Assembly (NCBI RefSeq): GCF_009674485.1
Contig: NZ_WKJJ01000019.1
Coordinates: 62,001 to 126,000, forward strand
Source: Pseudoduganella rivuli
GTDB lineage: Bacteria > Pseudomonadota > Gammaproteobacteria > Burkholderiales > Burkholderiaceae_D
Length of the DNA: 64,000 nucleotides
Direction of reading: 5' to 3'
Part shown: positions 42,229-51,221 of the stretch, in pieces
Layout of the letters: the number at the start of each line of letters is the position of its first letter
How positions within the stretch are numbered: the stretch's first letter is position 1
Program-made: the position numbers and the translations under genes
The notes under the pieces: model-generated
Told to the model about the DNA's origin: nothing
Database searches by the model: none
What the model saw: the letters and a program-made list of their open reading frames with translations, nothing else

Positions 42229-44976
42229 TTACTCTTTTAACAGCGTCAGGCGCGCGATCCTCAGCGCCATGTCTTGTGTCAATTCCGTGTGTCCCTGCTG
42301 GTTCGTCACGCCTTCAATGGTGCGGCCATCATCCAGTTCGATCCGGTAGCGCTGATTCGCGTGGGGACGGCCGCTGCCCCGGCGCGCCAGGATGAATTTC
42401 TCGTCGGTCTGCATGGCGCTGGTCGGCAGCTCCAGCCCCGGCACGTTGCCGCCGCCCGGGCCGAGATGCGCGAATTTCGAGGATTTGATGGTGTGCGCGC
42501 CGCTGCTTTGCTGGGTGATGGCGCCGCCGCCCAGGTCGACTTGCGCGCCTTGCGCCACCACACGCACTTTTGGCGCTTGCAGCACGATTTCATCGGCGGC
42601 AGAGAGCACGATGCGTTTGGCGGACGTGACCTCGATGTCGCCGCCGTGGGTTTGTATGTCGAGCTTGCCACTGGCGGCGATCAGTTTGATGCCGAGCGTG
42701 TGGGCAAACAGGCTGATGCCTTCCGAGACCCGCGCCTTCAGTTTTTTGCCGACCGACAGCTGCGTGTTGCCGATACTGACCAGGTCGACATGGGTTTGCG
42801 CACCGATCGCGATGTTTTCCTGGCTGGTGACGGCAATCCCGGCCGGGGCGGACAGCGCCATGACAGGTTTTCCGCCGTCGGTGGCGCTTGCCTCGCCGGC
42901 ATTGGCGCCCGCGTCCCACTGCCGCAAATAGCCGATCAGTTGGCTGAGCGCCTGGTCGTCAGTGTCGTCGGCCAAGTGTTTAACGGACAGCTCTGATAAT
43001 TGTTTCTGCACGCCTTGCAGCGCTTCGGCCAAGCCCATCAGCTCGGCGCGATCAAGTTGCTTGCCGCTTGCTTGCGGGCGCGCGTCTGCGCTGATCAGCA
43101 CGCCTTGCCCGCCGCGCACGGCAACGGCGCCGTCGCTGCGTAGTTCCGCCCCTTCGCCACGCGCCTGGCCCCGGCCTTCGCTGCGCGGATGCGTCAGCCA
43201 GCCCAGGTTCAATTCACTGTGGCCGTGCTGCGAAGATAATTGCGCATTGATCTGTGCCGGCGTGTCGTCGAACCGCAGCTGGTTGTAGCGGTTCCCGTGC
43301 ACTTCCTTGCTCTTCATGCCCGCCAGGTACTTGTTTCCAGGCAGGGCGCCGGCATGGCTGAACGTCGGAGGCGGCGCTTTGCCGCCATAGACCTGCGATA
43401 CGATGATGGGCTTGTCGGGATCGCCGCCAAGGAAGTCCACGATGACTTCGTCGCCCACGCGGGGCAGGGTAATCGTGCCCCATTGATTGCCGGCCCATGT
43501 GCTGGCGACCCGTACCCAGGCGGAGTCGCGGTCGCTGTCGCTGGCGCCCGCGTCCTGGGCATGGCGATGGTCTTGCGCCCGCGTGCCGGGAAAGCGTACC
43601 TTGACCCGTCCATATGCGTCGCAGTGCACTTCTTCGCCGGCCGGACCGACCACCAGCGCGCTTTGCAGGCGCGGCTGCGGCAGGTCGGTACGGGGATCAA
43701 ACGCGGGGACGATCGGGACGCCGCGGCGGACGCACGAAAAACGATTGGTGTAGCGCATGCCGCGCTCGTCGCTGGCTTGTTTCAGCACGTTGGCGGCCGG
43801 CGCATCGTCCCACCGGCTGAGCTCAAACAGGCGCCGGATGCGGTCGTCGAGCGCCTTGGGCAAATTGTTTTCCGCATCGACCTCCAGCCGCGTGATGACA
43901 AATTCGCGTTCCTGGCCAGGGTGGGTATCGATTTCGGGATGGCCGGCCAGGCCGATCCATTGCCCGACACACAGCGTGCGCACGCTGCCTTCGCCGACAA
44001 AACACTTGGATTCGTATTCATGGCGTTTCATGCGCAACTGGCCCAGCGTGCGGTAATCGTCGCCATCATCGCCGGCATGCGGCATGTCGATCTGGTAATC
44101 GTCCAGGCTGGCGGCAAACAGGTTGCCCATGGTTCCCTGGTCCATCAGGGCCGGCACCTCGCTGGTCATCGGCTGGCCTTGCAGGTAATCCCAGCTGTGC
44201 CGCGTTACGGCGCCTGGCTTGAGCACGCGCACGGGACTCCAGGCGGTAATGCTGTCCCGCTGTTCGGTGCCGCTGTCCCGGTGGTAGCGGACCGTACCTG
44301 CGGCGTTCCGCGGCAGCGTAAAACCATCGTCGAACAACACCAGCGCATGGGCCGGCGTGTCGGAACTGTTGGGTTCGCTGGCTTGCCCCGGCCGCATGAA
44401 CCATGCAATGCCGCGCCGCTTCCATAAGCGGCGCAGGAAGCCGGCATCGGATTCATTGTGCTGCATGGTGAATTCGCGTGGCGGATAGGTTCCCGTCACA
44501 TGCGACCAGTCGGCGTCGAATGCCTTGGCCAGCACGGGATTGTGCTGGCGCCACTCGCTCACGATGGTCTCGGTGATTTCCAGCTCGTTCTGATTGCGGA
44601 AGACGCGGGTATTGGTACGCTGTTCCATCAGCGCCAGCGCATCGCGAAGGACCAGCTGGTACGTGGCCAGGCCGCCATCGCTCTGGCCGGCCGCCGCTTG
44701 CGCAACGATGCCGCACACGGCGCGCAGGTCGCCGCTGTCGGTGACGAATTGCAGTTCGGCCGGCAGCGCCATGAATTCCTTCAACGGAAGGTCGGCGCGC
44801 GCCGATACGCACAGCAACCGGTATTCGAGGCCACCGCACAGTGTTTCATGTCCGGTGACACGCTTTACCATCAGCACGTCATCGAGCACGCCATCTTCCC
44901 CAGACAGCCGCAACCGGATAGGGCGATTCACCTCGGACAAGCCAGTCACGATGTGCGTCAAATCCTCGAAGTTCAT
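42229..44976 (-). CDS. vgrG: VgrG spike protein of a type VI secretion system
   Basis: 915 residues. Phage-baseplate gp27/gp5-like body: YRLLCVSARADLPLKEFMAL, then TMQHNESDAGFLRRLWKRRG and the gp5 OB-fold region with WVRVASTWAGNQWGTITLPR and GDEVIVDFLGGDPDKPI. A DUF2345-type C-terminal domain follows (about 660-830). The last 60 residues (ELPTSAMQTDEKFILARRGS onward) may be a cargo-recognition tail. AAGGA lies seven bases before the ATG. It heads the effector operon. No core tss genes are in the window. Confidence 0.94.
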   Translation of the reverse strand: MNFEDLTHIVTGLSEVNRPIRLRLSGEDGVLDDVLMVKRVTGHETLCGGLEYRLLCVSARADLPLKEFMALPAELQFVTDSGDLRAVCGIVAQAAAGQSDGGLATYQLVLRDALALMEQRTNTRVFRNQNELEITETIVSEWRQHNPVLAKAFDADWSHVTGTYPPREFTMQHNESDAGFLRRLWKRRGIAWFMRPGQASEPNSSDTPAHALVLFDDGFTLPRNAAGTVRYHRDSGTEQRDSITAWSPVRVLKPGAVTRHSWDYLQGQPMTSEVPALMDQGTMGNLFAASLDDYQIDMPHAGDDGDDYRTLGQLRMKRHEYESKCFVGEGSVRTLCVGQWIGLAGHPEIDTHPGQEREFVITRLEVDAENNLPKALDDRIRRLFELSRWDDAPAANVLKQASDERGMRYTNRFSCVRRGVPIVPAFDPRTDLPQPRLQSALVVGPAGEEVHCDAYGRVKVRFPGTRAQDHRHAQDAGASDSDRDSAWVRVASTWAGNQWGTITLPRVGDEVIVDFLGGDPDKPIIVSQVYGGKAPPPTFSHAGALPGNKYLAGMKSKEVHGNRYNQLRFDDTPAQINAQLSSQHGHSELNLGWLTHPRSEGRGQARGEGAELRSDGAVAVRGGQGVLISADARPQASGKQLDRAELMGLAEALQGVQKQLSELSVKHLADDTDDQALSQLIGYLRQWDAGANAGEASATDGGKPVMALSAPAGIAVTSQENIAIGAQTHVDLVSIGNTQLSVGKKLKARVSEGISLFAHTLGIKLIAASGKLDIQTHGGDIEVTSAKRIVLSAADEIVLQAPKVRVVAQGAQVDLGGGAITQQSSGAHTIKSSKFAHLGPGGGNVPGLELPTSAMQTDEKFILARRGSGRPHANQRYRIELDDGRTIEGVTNQQGHTELTQDMALRIARLTLLKE

Positions 44977-45044
44977 TCCGCCGTCCTTGCTGCATCTGCT
45001 CGCATTGCGCCTCGATTTCGTAGTTGCTTATTTTGCATGAAATT

Positions 45045-45050
45045 ATTATA
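45045..45050 (-). promoter_or_regulatory. -10 hexamer upstream of vgrG
   Basis: TATAAT on the minus strand, 69 bases upstream of vgrG, with no clear -35. It is the best promoter element for the effector operon. Confidence 0.35.
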
Positions 45051-45098
45051 TCGAAACATTTACAACAGGTCGGCGCGATTGAATCGGCGGAAAAGTTC

Positions 45099-45127
45099 TT
45101 GCAATCAGCATGCGATCGTCTTATAGT
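45099..45127 (+). promoter_or_regulatory. Sigma-70 promoter of the DUF1348-tetR operon
   Basis: TTGCAA (45099-45104), 17 bases, TATAGT (45122-45127). Two palindromic operators start four bases downstream. Confidence 0.65.
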
Positions 45128-45130
45128 TTC

Positions 45131-45165
45131 TGTACCGATCGGTACATTGTGTTCCGATGGGTACA
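45131..45165. promoter_or_regulatory. Double TetR-type operator
   Basis: TGTACCGATCGGTACA (45131-45146) is a perfect 16-base palindrome. TGTTCCGATGGGTACA (45150-45165) is the same site with two mismatches, 19 bases away centre to centre. It lies just after the -10 box, an ideal position for repression by the TetR protein encoded two genes on. Confidence 0.75.
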
Positions 45166-45180
45166 CAAGAGGAGAATGCG

Positions 45181-45651
45181 ATGTCTACCCGTCCACCACT
45201 GCCACCCTTTACCCGTGAAACCGCAATCGAGAAAGTACGCCTGGCTGAAAACGGCTGGAATACGCGCGATGCTGAAAAGGTCGCGCTTGCCTATACCGAA
45301 GACAGCTGGTGGCGCAATCGTGGCGAATTCGTGCAGGGCCGCGAAGCCATTGTTGGACTGCTCAAGCGCAAATGGACGCGCGAACTCGACTATCGCCTGA
45401 TCAAGGAGTTGTGGGCTTTCGACGGCGCCCGCATTGCCGTGCGCTTCGCCTACGAATACCACGACGATTCGGGCCAGTGGTATCGTGCTTACGGCAATGA
45501 GAACTGGGAATTCGACGAGCGTGGCTTGATGCACCACCGTCACGCCAGCATCAACGAACATCCGATCAAGGCGGAAGACCGCAAGTTCTTCTGGGATGCG
45601 AGCGGCCCTCGTCCCGCTGATCACCCGGGCCTGAGTGATTTTGGTTTTTAA
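45181..45651 (+). CDS. DUF1348 / SnoaL-like (NTF2-fold) protein
   Basis: 156 residues of the NTF2-like fold: PPFTRETAIEKVRLAENGWN, KVALAYTEDSWWRNRGEF, then WTRELDYRLIKELWAFDG and GNENWEFDERGLMHHRHA. The DUF1348 group is widespread and lacks a proven role; relatives bind or isomerise small hydrophobic molecules. GAGGAG precedes the ATG at 45181. It is in an operon with a TetR regulator under a double operator, so it is probably ligand-inducible. Confidence 0.85.
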   Translation: MSTRPPLPPFTRETAIEKVRLAENGWNTRDAEKVALAYTEDSWWRNRGEFVQGREAIVGLLKRKWTRELDYRLIKELWAFDGARIAVRFAYEYHDDSGQWYRAYGNENWEFDERGLMHHRHASINEHPIKAEDRKFFWDASGPRPADHPGLSDFGF

Positions 45652-45660
45652 GGAAGCGAC

Positions 45661-46218
45661 ATGGCAAGAATCGTTGCGGAACGGGAGGATGTGGTCCCGC
45701 TGTTGGCGGAAGTTTTCCGCACCTATGGTTTCGAAGGCGCCAGCCTGGCCCGGATCACGGAAGGCACGAAACTGGGGAAGGGCAGCATTTACCACTTTTT
45801 CCCGGGCGGCAAGGAGGAAATGGCTGAAGCCGTGTTGGCCCACGTTGATGCGTGGTTCAAACGAAACGTGTTTGAATCGCTCAGCGCACATGCGGATCCT
45901 CACGAAGGTATCAACGCCATGTTCGACGAAGTCGGGCGCTATTTCCGCTCTGGCCGCAGGGTCTGCCTGGTCGGCGTATTCGCGCTTGGAAATGAGCGCG
46001 ACCGATTTGCCGCCAGGGTCCGCGATTATTTTGCCGCCTGGATTGATGCGCTTGCCGCCGCACTGGTGCGCATTGGGCGCGAACCGAAGGAGGCCGCCGC
46101 CTTGTCACACGAAGTCGTGGGGGGAATCCAGGGTGCCCTGGTCTTGGCGCGTGCTTTCGATCGAACCGATGTTTTCGAGGAGACTCTACAGCGTCTCCGC
46201 AAGCGCGCGTTGGGTTGA
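45661..46218 (+). CDS. TetR/AcrR-family transcriptional regulator
   Basis: 185 residues. The N-terminal HTH reads FRTYGFEGASLARITEGTKL and GKGSIYHFFPGGKEEM. The C-terminal domain is probably for ligand binding and dimerisation. It follows the DUF1348 gene by 9 bases, and the paired palindromes before that gene are its likely operators, so it would control its own operon. Confidence 0.9.
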   Translation: MARIVAEREDVVPLLAEVFRTYGFEGASLARITEGTKLGKGSIYHFFPGGKEEMAEAVLAHVDAWFKRNVFESLSAHADPHEGINAMFDEVGRYFRSGRRVCLVGVFALGNERDRFAARVRDYFAAWIDALAAALVRIGREPKEAAALSHEVVGGIQGALVLARAFDRTDVFEETLQRLRKRALG

Positions 46219-46226
46219 TTGGGCCT

Positions 46227-46305
<79 letters not shown>

Positions 46306-46332
46306 ACGGTGTACATAGGCTCATGGATGCAC

Positions 46333-46362
46333 ATTGTAAGCAAAACTGATTTTCGTTGGCAA
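46333..46362 (-). promoter_or_regulatory. Promoter of tRNA-Pro
   Basis: On the minus strand, TTGCCA (46357-46362), 18 bases, TACAAT (46333-46338), 27 bases before the mature 5' end. Confidence 0.55.
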
Positions 46363-46528
46363 GTTGACAGTGTTAATTGTTGCTCAGCCAGCGCACCCCC
46401 TCACTTCGATTTAACAAGCCGTGGCTTTTTATGGACAGGACAGTCGATATTGCAAACCGCCAATTTCTTTTTGAGTAGAATGAACTGGCAGCGTCAGAAG
46501 GTTCTTACCCTACGAAAGAAGATTCCCA

Positions 46529-47668
46529 TTGAGCTCACTTCTGGACAGTTCTGGCGGCCGTCTTTACCCGGCCGCTCTCGCAATCGCAGGCGCTTTGATG
46601 GCGCTGTTCTGGCCCGGCGCAGGTTGGCTGGGGATGTTGGGGGCCCTCGCATTCATCGGTGTCGGCGTGGCCGCGTGGCTACAGCTGGGCGTGTCGGCGC
46701 CGGCGGGGCGCGACGATATTCCGGCTTATCTCGAACAACGCCAGGCGTTCAGTGAAGCGGTGACGCCGGTGTGGTGCCGCCATATCGAATCGTCACGCAG
46801 CCAGATGGAAGACGCGGTGGCGGAACTGGCCACGCGCTTTTCCGGCATCGTCGACAAGCTCGATGCGGCGCTGCATTTGTCGAGCGCGACCGACCACGGC
46901 GAAGCGTCGTTGTCGCAAGTGTTTTCCCACAGTGAATCCCAGCTGGGCGAAGTGGTCGCCACCATGAAAGCGGCGCTGCAATCCAAGCACGCGATGCTGG
47001 CGCGGATCCGCGAGCTGGAACAATTTACGCGCGAATTGCGCGACATGGCGGAAGGCGTGGCCAGCATTGCCGCGCAGACTAATTTGCTGGCGCTGAACGC
47101 GGCCATTGAAGCGGCGCGCGCCGGTCCGGCCGGACGCGGTTTCGCCGTGGTGGCGCAGGAAGTGCGGCACCTGTCGAATCGCTCGGCAGAGACCGGCCGC
47201 AGCATCAGCGATCGCGTCGGCAAAATCAGCACAGCCATTGTGTCGGCATGCCATGCCGCGACCGAATCGAGCGCCGCGGAAGATGAAGCTATGCGATCTT
47301 CGGAAGGCACGATCGACAACGTGTTGCGTGAATTCCGCAACCTCACGGATGCCATGGCACAATCGTCTGAATTGCTGAAACAGGAAAGCGTGGCCATCAA
47401 AGGGGAAGTGGGCGAGGCGCTGGTACAACTGCAATTCCAGGACCGCGTCAGCCAGATGCTGGGGCACGTGCACCACAACATGGAAATGCTGCCAGTGGTG
47501 CTCGACGAAAACCGGCGCAACTATGAAGCCGGCGCCGGATTGCAGGCGCCCGATGCGCAAGTGCTGCTGGGCGAGCTGGAAAAAACGTATGCAATGGCGG
47601 AGGAGCACGCCATCCACCGTGGCGAAATGGTTACGGCCAAAGCCTCCGATGAAGTCACCTTTTTCTAG
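46529..47668 (+). CDS. Receptor-like chemotaxis protein with a CheZ-like DxxxQ motif
   Basis: 379 residues from a TTG start (AAGAAG upstream). Two close N-terminal membrane helices have no real periplasmic domain. A shortened MCP signalling hairpin follows (SIAAQTNLLALNAAIEAARA, then GRGFAVVAQEVRHLS). Near the C-terminus, LQLQFQDRVSQMLGHV has Asp305 and Gln309 spaced as in the catalytic pair of CheZ (FQDLTGQ in E. coli). It lies 9 bases before cheY. There is no CheR-binding pentapeptide at the end. The phosphatase role is a hypothesis. Confidence 0.82.
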   Translation: MSSLLDSSGGRLYPAALAIAGALMALFWPGAGWLGMLGALAFIGVGVAAWLQLGVSAPAGRDDIPAYLEQRQAFSEAVTPVWCRHIESSRSQMEDAVAELATRFSGIVDKLDAALHLSSATDHGEASLSQVFSHSESQLGEVVATMKAALQSKHAMLARIRELEQFTRELRDMAEGVASIAAQTNLLALNAAIEAARAGPAGRGFAVVAQEVRHLSNRSAETGRSISDRVGKISTAIVSACHAATESSAAEDEAMRSSEGTIDNVLREFRNLTDAMAQSSELLKQESVAIKGEVGEALVQLQFQDRVSQMLGHVHHNMEMLPVVLDENRRNYEAGAGLQAPDAQVLLGELEKTYAMAEEHAIHRGEMVTAKASDEVTFF

Positions 47669-47677
47669 GAATACACT

Positions 47678-48046
47678 ATGGCCAAAACCATCATGGTGAT
47701 CGACGATTCCGCTTCCCTGCGCCAGGTCGTCGGCATCGCGCTCAAAGGCGCGGGCTACGACGTGGTTGAAGCGATGGACGGCAAGGATGCGCTGTCCAAG
47801 CTCACCGGGCAAAAAATCAACCTGGTCGTGTGCGACGTCAACATGCCGAACATGGACGGCATCACCTTCGTCAAAGAAATCAAGCAACTGCCGAACTACA
47901 AGTTCACGCCGGTGATCATGCTGACCACGGAATCCCAGGAAGGCAAGAAGAAGGAAGGCCAGGCCGCTGGCGCCAAGGCGTGGGTGGTCAAGCCGTTCAA
48001 ACCCGAAGTCTTGCTGGGCGCCGTGGCGAAACTGGTGCTGCCATGA
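47678..48046 (+). CDS. cheY: CheY-like single-domain response regulator
   Basis: 122 residues, a lone receiver: MAKTIMVIDDSASLRQVV with the acidic pair, Asp53 in VVCDVNMPNMDG, Thr in VIMLTTESQEG, Lys in WVVKPFKPE. No output domain. The stop overlaps the STAS gene start (ATGA). CheA encoded downstream should phosphorylate it. Confidence 0.93.
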   Translation: MAKTIMVIDDSASLRQVVGIALKGAGYDVVEAMDGKDALSKLTGQKINLVVCDVNMPNMDGITFVKEIKQLPNYKFTPVIMLTTESQEGKKKEGQAAGAKAWVVKPFKPEVLLGAVAKLVLP

Positions 48047-48342
48047 GCACGGGCCGTGTCGCCATCGACGGCGAACTCAACATTTATCGCGCGGCGGATT
48101 TGAAGACGCTGCTGCAAGGCGAACTGGCGCGCAGCAATGTGCTGGAAGTGGACCTGGCGGGCGTGACGGAAGTCGACAGTGCGGGCTTGCAGGTACTGAT
48201 GCTGGCCAAGCAAACGGCCCGCGCGGAAAACCGCGAGCTGCGCCTGGTCGGCCATAGTCCGGCCGTGCTGGAAGTGTTTGAATTGCTGGATCTGGGCGCG
48301 TGGTTTGGCGACGCCCTGGTGATCGGCCCCCGGGCTGCCTGA
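48043..48342 (+). CDS. STAS-domain protein (anti-anti-sigma-like)
   Basis: 99 residues with SpoIIAA-type core VDLAGVTEVDSAGLQVLMLA; Ser46 aligns with the serine that is phosphorylated in anti-sigma antagonists. The start overlaps cheY by four bases. STAS proteins in chemosensory operons usually act beside a switch kinase or phosphatase; none is seen here. Confidence 0.88.
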   Translation: MSTGRVAIDGELNIYRAADLKTLLQGELARSNVLEVDLAGVTEVDSAGLQVLMLAKQTARAENRELRLVGHSPAVLEVFELLDLGAWFGDALVIGPRAA

Positions 48343-48374
48343 ACAGGCTGTAATCCCGACTCTGGAGGAATGCG

Positions 48375-50561
48375 ATGGATCTGGACCTGGCGCTGCAAAC
48401 ATTTATCCTGGAAAGCCGCGAACTGCTGGAAGACATGGAAAACGCGCTGCTCAATGCCGAGCAGGCGGGCGGCCATGAATCCGTCCACGCGATCTTCCGT
48501 GCCGCCCACACCATCAAGGGCTCGGCAGGCTTGTTCGGGCTGGACCATATCGTCGCGTTCACCCACGTGGTGGAAAGCTTGCTGGACGATGTGCGGGACG
48601 GCAAGCTGGCCATGACGGATGAGTTGATCGTGCTGCTGCTGTCGTGCTGCGACCATTTGTCCGGCATGATCAATGCGATCGATGCGGGGCAGACCGAGCC
48701 CGACCCGGACATGCAAGCCGCCGGCGCACCGCTGCTGGTGCAATTGCGCGCATACATGGGCGAGTCGGAACAGACCAGTCATGGCGCCCAGTCCGCCAGC
48801 GCGCTGGTGGCGGAACCCGAGCATCCAGGCGTGGAGCGCATCGGCGAACCCGGTGGCGGTTCCAGCGATGCGTGGCACTTGTCGCTGCGCTTCGGTCCCG
48901 ACGTGCTGCGCGACGGCATGGACCCGTTGTCGTTCATTCGCTACCTGGGGCAGATTGGCCGCATTGTCGGCATCGTCACCCTGGCGGACGCGATTCCGGC
49001 GGCGGACAAGATGGACCCGGAAACCTGCTACCTGGGCTTTGAAATCGCGCTGGAAACCGAAGCCGACAAAGCCGCCATCGAAGGCGTGTTTGAATTCGTG
49101 GCCGACAATTGCACGCTGCGCATCTTGCCGCCGCGCAGCCGTATCGATGAGTATGTGCGCCTGATCCGCGAGTTGCCTGAACAAAAAGCCATGCTGGGCG
49201 AAATGCTGGTGCGCTGCGGCTGTATCACGCAGCGCGAACTGGACAATGCGCTGCAAGCGCAGGCCCAGGCCAGCGCTACACCAGCCGCCACGCCGCCGCT
49301 GGGTGCTGTGCTGGTGGGGCAGGGCGCGGCCGAACCCGCCATCGTGGAAGCGGCGCTGACCAAGCAAAAGCAATCGGTGGAAACCGCCAAGCCGGCGGAA
49401 AGCCGTTCGATCCGTGTCGATGCCGACAAGCTGGATTTGCTGATCAACCTGGTGGGCGAATTGATCATCGTTGGCGCCTCGGCCAATTTGATCGCGCGCC
49501 AGGTGCGCAACAGCGAACTGCTGGAATGCACGTCGATGTTGTCCGACCTGGTGGAGCAGGTGCGCGATTCAGCGCTGCAGCTGCGCATGGTGAAAATCGG
49601 CGCCACCTTCAACCGCTTCCAGCGCGTCGTGCATGACGTGGCGCGGGAAATCGGCAAGGACATCGGCCTGGCTGTCAGCGGCGAAGATACCGAGCTGGAC
49701 AAAACCGTGGTGGAAAAAATCGGCGATCCGCTGACGCACCTGGTGCGCAATGCGATCGACCACGGCATCGAACCGGCGGAAGTGCGCGCCGAACGGGGCA
49801 AGCCGCTGCGTGGCACCGTGCGCCTGAACGCATTCCACGATTCCGGCAGCATCGTCATCGAAGTGTCCGACGATGGCGGCGGCTTGAACCGCGACCGCAT
49901 CTTTGCCAAGGCCGTTGAGCGTGGGCTGGTCGAGCCGGACCGCAAGATGTCCGACACGGAAATTTATGGCCTGATCTTTGAGCCGGGGTTCTCGACGGCG
50001 GAAAAGATCACCAACCTGTCCGGCCGCGGCGTCGGCATGGATGTGGTGAAGAAAAATATCACGGCGTTGCGCGGCACCGTATCGGTCGACAGCGCGCCCG
50101 GCCTCGGCACCACGGTGACGGTGCGCCTGCCGCTGACCCTCGCCATCATTGACGGCTTCCTGGTCGGCTTGGGCACGTCCACCTTCGTGGTGCCGCTCGA
50201 CATGATCGACGAGTGCATCGAATTCGCTTCCGAAGCAGGCCACGACTATACGAACCTGCGTGGGCAAGTGCTGCCGTTCATCCGGCTGCGCGACCTGTTC
50301 GGCGTCGATACGCCGCCGCCGCGGCGCGAAAGCATCGTGGTGGTCAAGCATGCGGGCCACCGCGTCGGCCTCGTGGTCGACAGCCTGCAAGGCGAATTCC
50401 AGACCGTGATCAAACCGCTGGGCCGCATGTTCAGCCAGTTACGCTGCATCAGCGGTTCCACCATCCTTGGTAACGGTGAAGTGGCGCTGATCCTGGACGT
50501 GCCGGCCATTGTCGGCCAGGGATCCGGCAACCCGGCCGAAGTGCCTCAGTTGGCCGCATGA
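48375..50561 (+). CDS. cheA: Chemotaxis histidine kinase CheA with an unusual linker domain
   Basis: 728 residues. An HPt domain (His45 in AAHTIKGSAGLFGL), a middle region, then dimerisation, HATPase (LVRNAIDHGIE, GRGVGMDVVKKNI) and CheW-like domains. Between HPt and dimerisation, residues 273-331 hold two similar units, MLGEMLVRCGCITQRELDNA and PLGAVLVGQGAAEPAIVEAA, recalling MshEN repeats of type II/IV secretion ATPases. GGAGG precedes the ATG. The STAS gene ends 32 bases upstream. Confidence 0.94.
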   Translation: MDLDLALQTFILESRELLEDMENALLNAEQAGGHESVHAIFRAAHTIKGSAGLFGLDHIVAFTHVVESLLDDVRDGKLAMTDELIVLLLSCCDHLSGMINAIDAGQTEPDPDMQAAGAPLLVQLRAYMGESEQTSHGAQSASALVAEPEHPGVERIGEPGGGSSDAWHLSLRFGPDVLRDGMDPLSFIRYLGQIGRIVGIVTLADAIPAADKMDPETCYLGFEIALETEADKAAIEGVFEFVADNCTLRILPPRSRIDEYVRLIRELPEQKAMLGEMLVRCGCITQRELDNALQAQAQASATPAATPPLGAVLVGQGAAEPAIVEAALTKQKQSVETAKPAESRSIRVDADKLDLLINLVGELIIVGASANLIARQVRNSELLECTSMLSDLVEQVRDSALQLRMVKIGATFNRFQRVVHDVAREIGKDIGLAVSGEDTELDKTVVEKIGDPLTHLVRNAIDHGIEPAEVRAERGKPLRGTVRLNAFHDSGSIVIEVSDDGGGLNRDRIFAKAVERGLVEPDRKMSDTEIYGLIFEPGFSTAEKITNLSGRGVGMDVVKKNITALRGTVSVDSAPGLGTTVTVRLPLTLAIIDGFLVGLGTSTFVVPLDMIDECIEFASEAGHDYTNLRGQVLPFIRLRDLFGVDTPPPRRESIVVVKHAGHRVGLVVDSLQGEFQTVIKPLGRMFSQLRCISGSTILGNGEVALILDVPAIVGQGSGNPAEVPQLAA

Positions 50562-50600
50562 GTTGGCTGCATCAATCGACTGTATATTCAGGAGAATGTT

Positions 50601-51137
50601 ATGACCGCAGTAGCCCAAGTCAATCGTGGCGCCGTAATGGCCCCCACCGTGGAAGATAGCCAGCAATTTCTCACCTTCATGCTGGGTGGCGAAGTATTCG
50701 CCATCGGTATCCTGGCGATCAAGGAAATCATCGAGTACTCGGGCCTGACCACGGTGCCGCTGATGCCGGAATGCGTGCGTGGTGTGATCAACCTGCGTGG
50801 CGCGGTGGTGCCGGTGATGGACCTGGCGGCCCGCTTCGGCCGTCCCGCGACACAGATCGGCAAGCGCACTGCGATTGTGATTGTCGAGATCGATGCGGAT
50901 GGCGAGCAGCAAGTCGTCGGTGTCATGGTCGATGCCGTGAACGCCGTGATCGATATCGCGCCGGCCGACATTGAAAAAGCGCCCCAATTCGGCGCGCGGA
51001 TTCGTAGTGAATTTATCTCGGGCATGGGCAAGGTGAACGGCAAGTTCGTCATCCTGCTCAATACCGACCAGGTGTTGTCCGTTTCCGAACTTGAAGCCAT
51101 GGCTGGGGTCTCGAACCTCGCCGGCGCGGAAACCTAA
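50601..51137 (+). CDS. cheW: Chemotaxis coupling protein CheW
   Basis: 178 residues of the CheW fold: FLTFMLGGEVFAIGILAIKE, VPLMPECVRGVINLRGAVVP and the C-terminal VILLNTDQVLS. It couples CheA to the receptors encoded next to it. It lies 39 bases after cheA with AGGAG before the ATG. Confidence 0.95.
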   Translation: MTAVAQVNRGAVMAPTVEDSQQFLTFMLGGEVFAIGILAIKEIIEYSGLTTVPLMPECVRGVINLRGAVVPVMDLAARFGRPATQIGKRTAIVIVEIDADGEQQVVGVMVDAVNAVIDIAPADIEKAPQFGARIRSEFISGMGKVNGKFVILLNTDQVLSVSELEAMAGVSNLAGAET

Positions 51138-51160
51138 ACCTAGCGGCAACATCGATCTCC

Positions 51161-51182
51161 CGCCCCAGGCCCACCTGGGGCG
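51161..51182 (+). terminator. GC-rich hairpin between cheW and the first receptor gene
   Basis: CGCCCCAGG, loop CCCA, CCTGGGGCG. It is followed by CGGTCTTCC, so the U-tract is weak; it may only attenuate. Confidence 0.5.
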
Positions 51183-51221
51183 CGGTCTTCCATTGTTTTG
51201 CGTGAACAAGGAGTTGTTGCC

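Noticed and set aside
46450..46481. TTGCAA and TAGAAT as promoter of the chemosensory operon
   Set aside because: The spacing is 20 bases, too long for a confident sigma-70 call.
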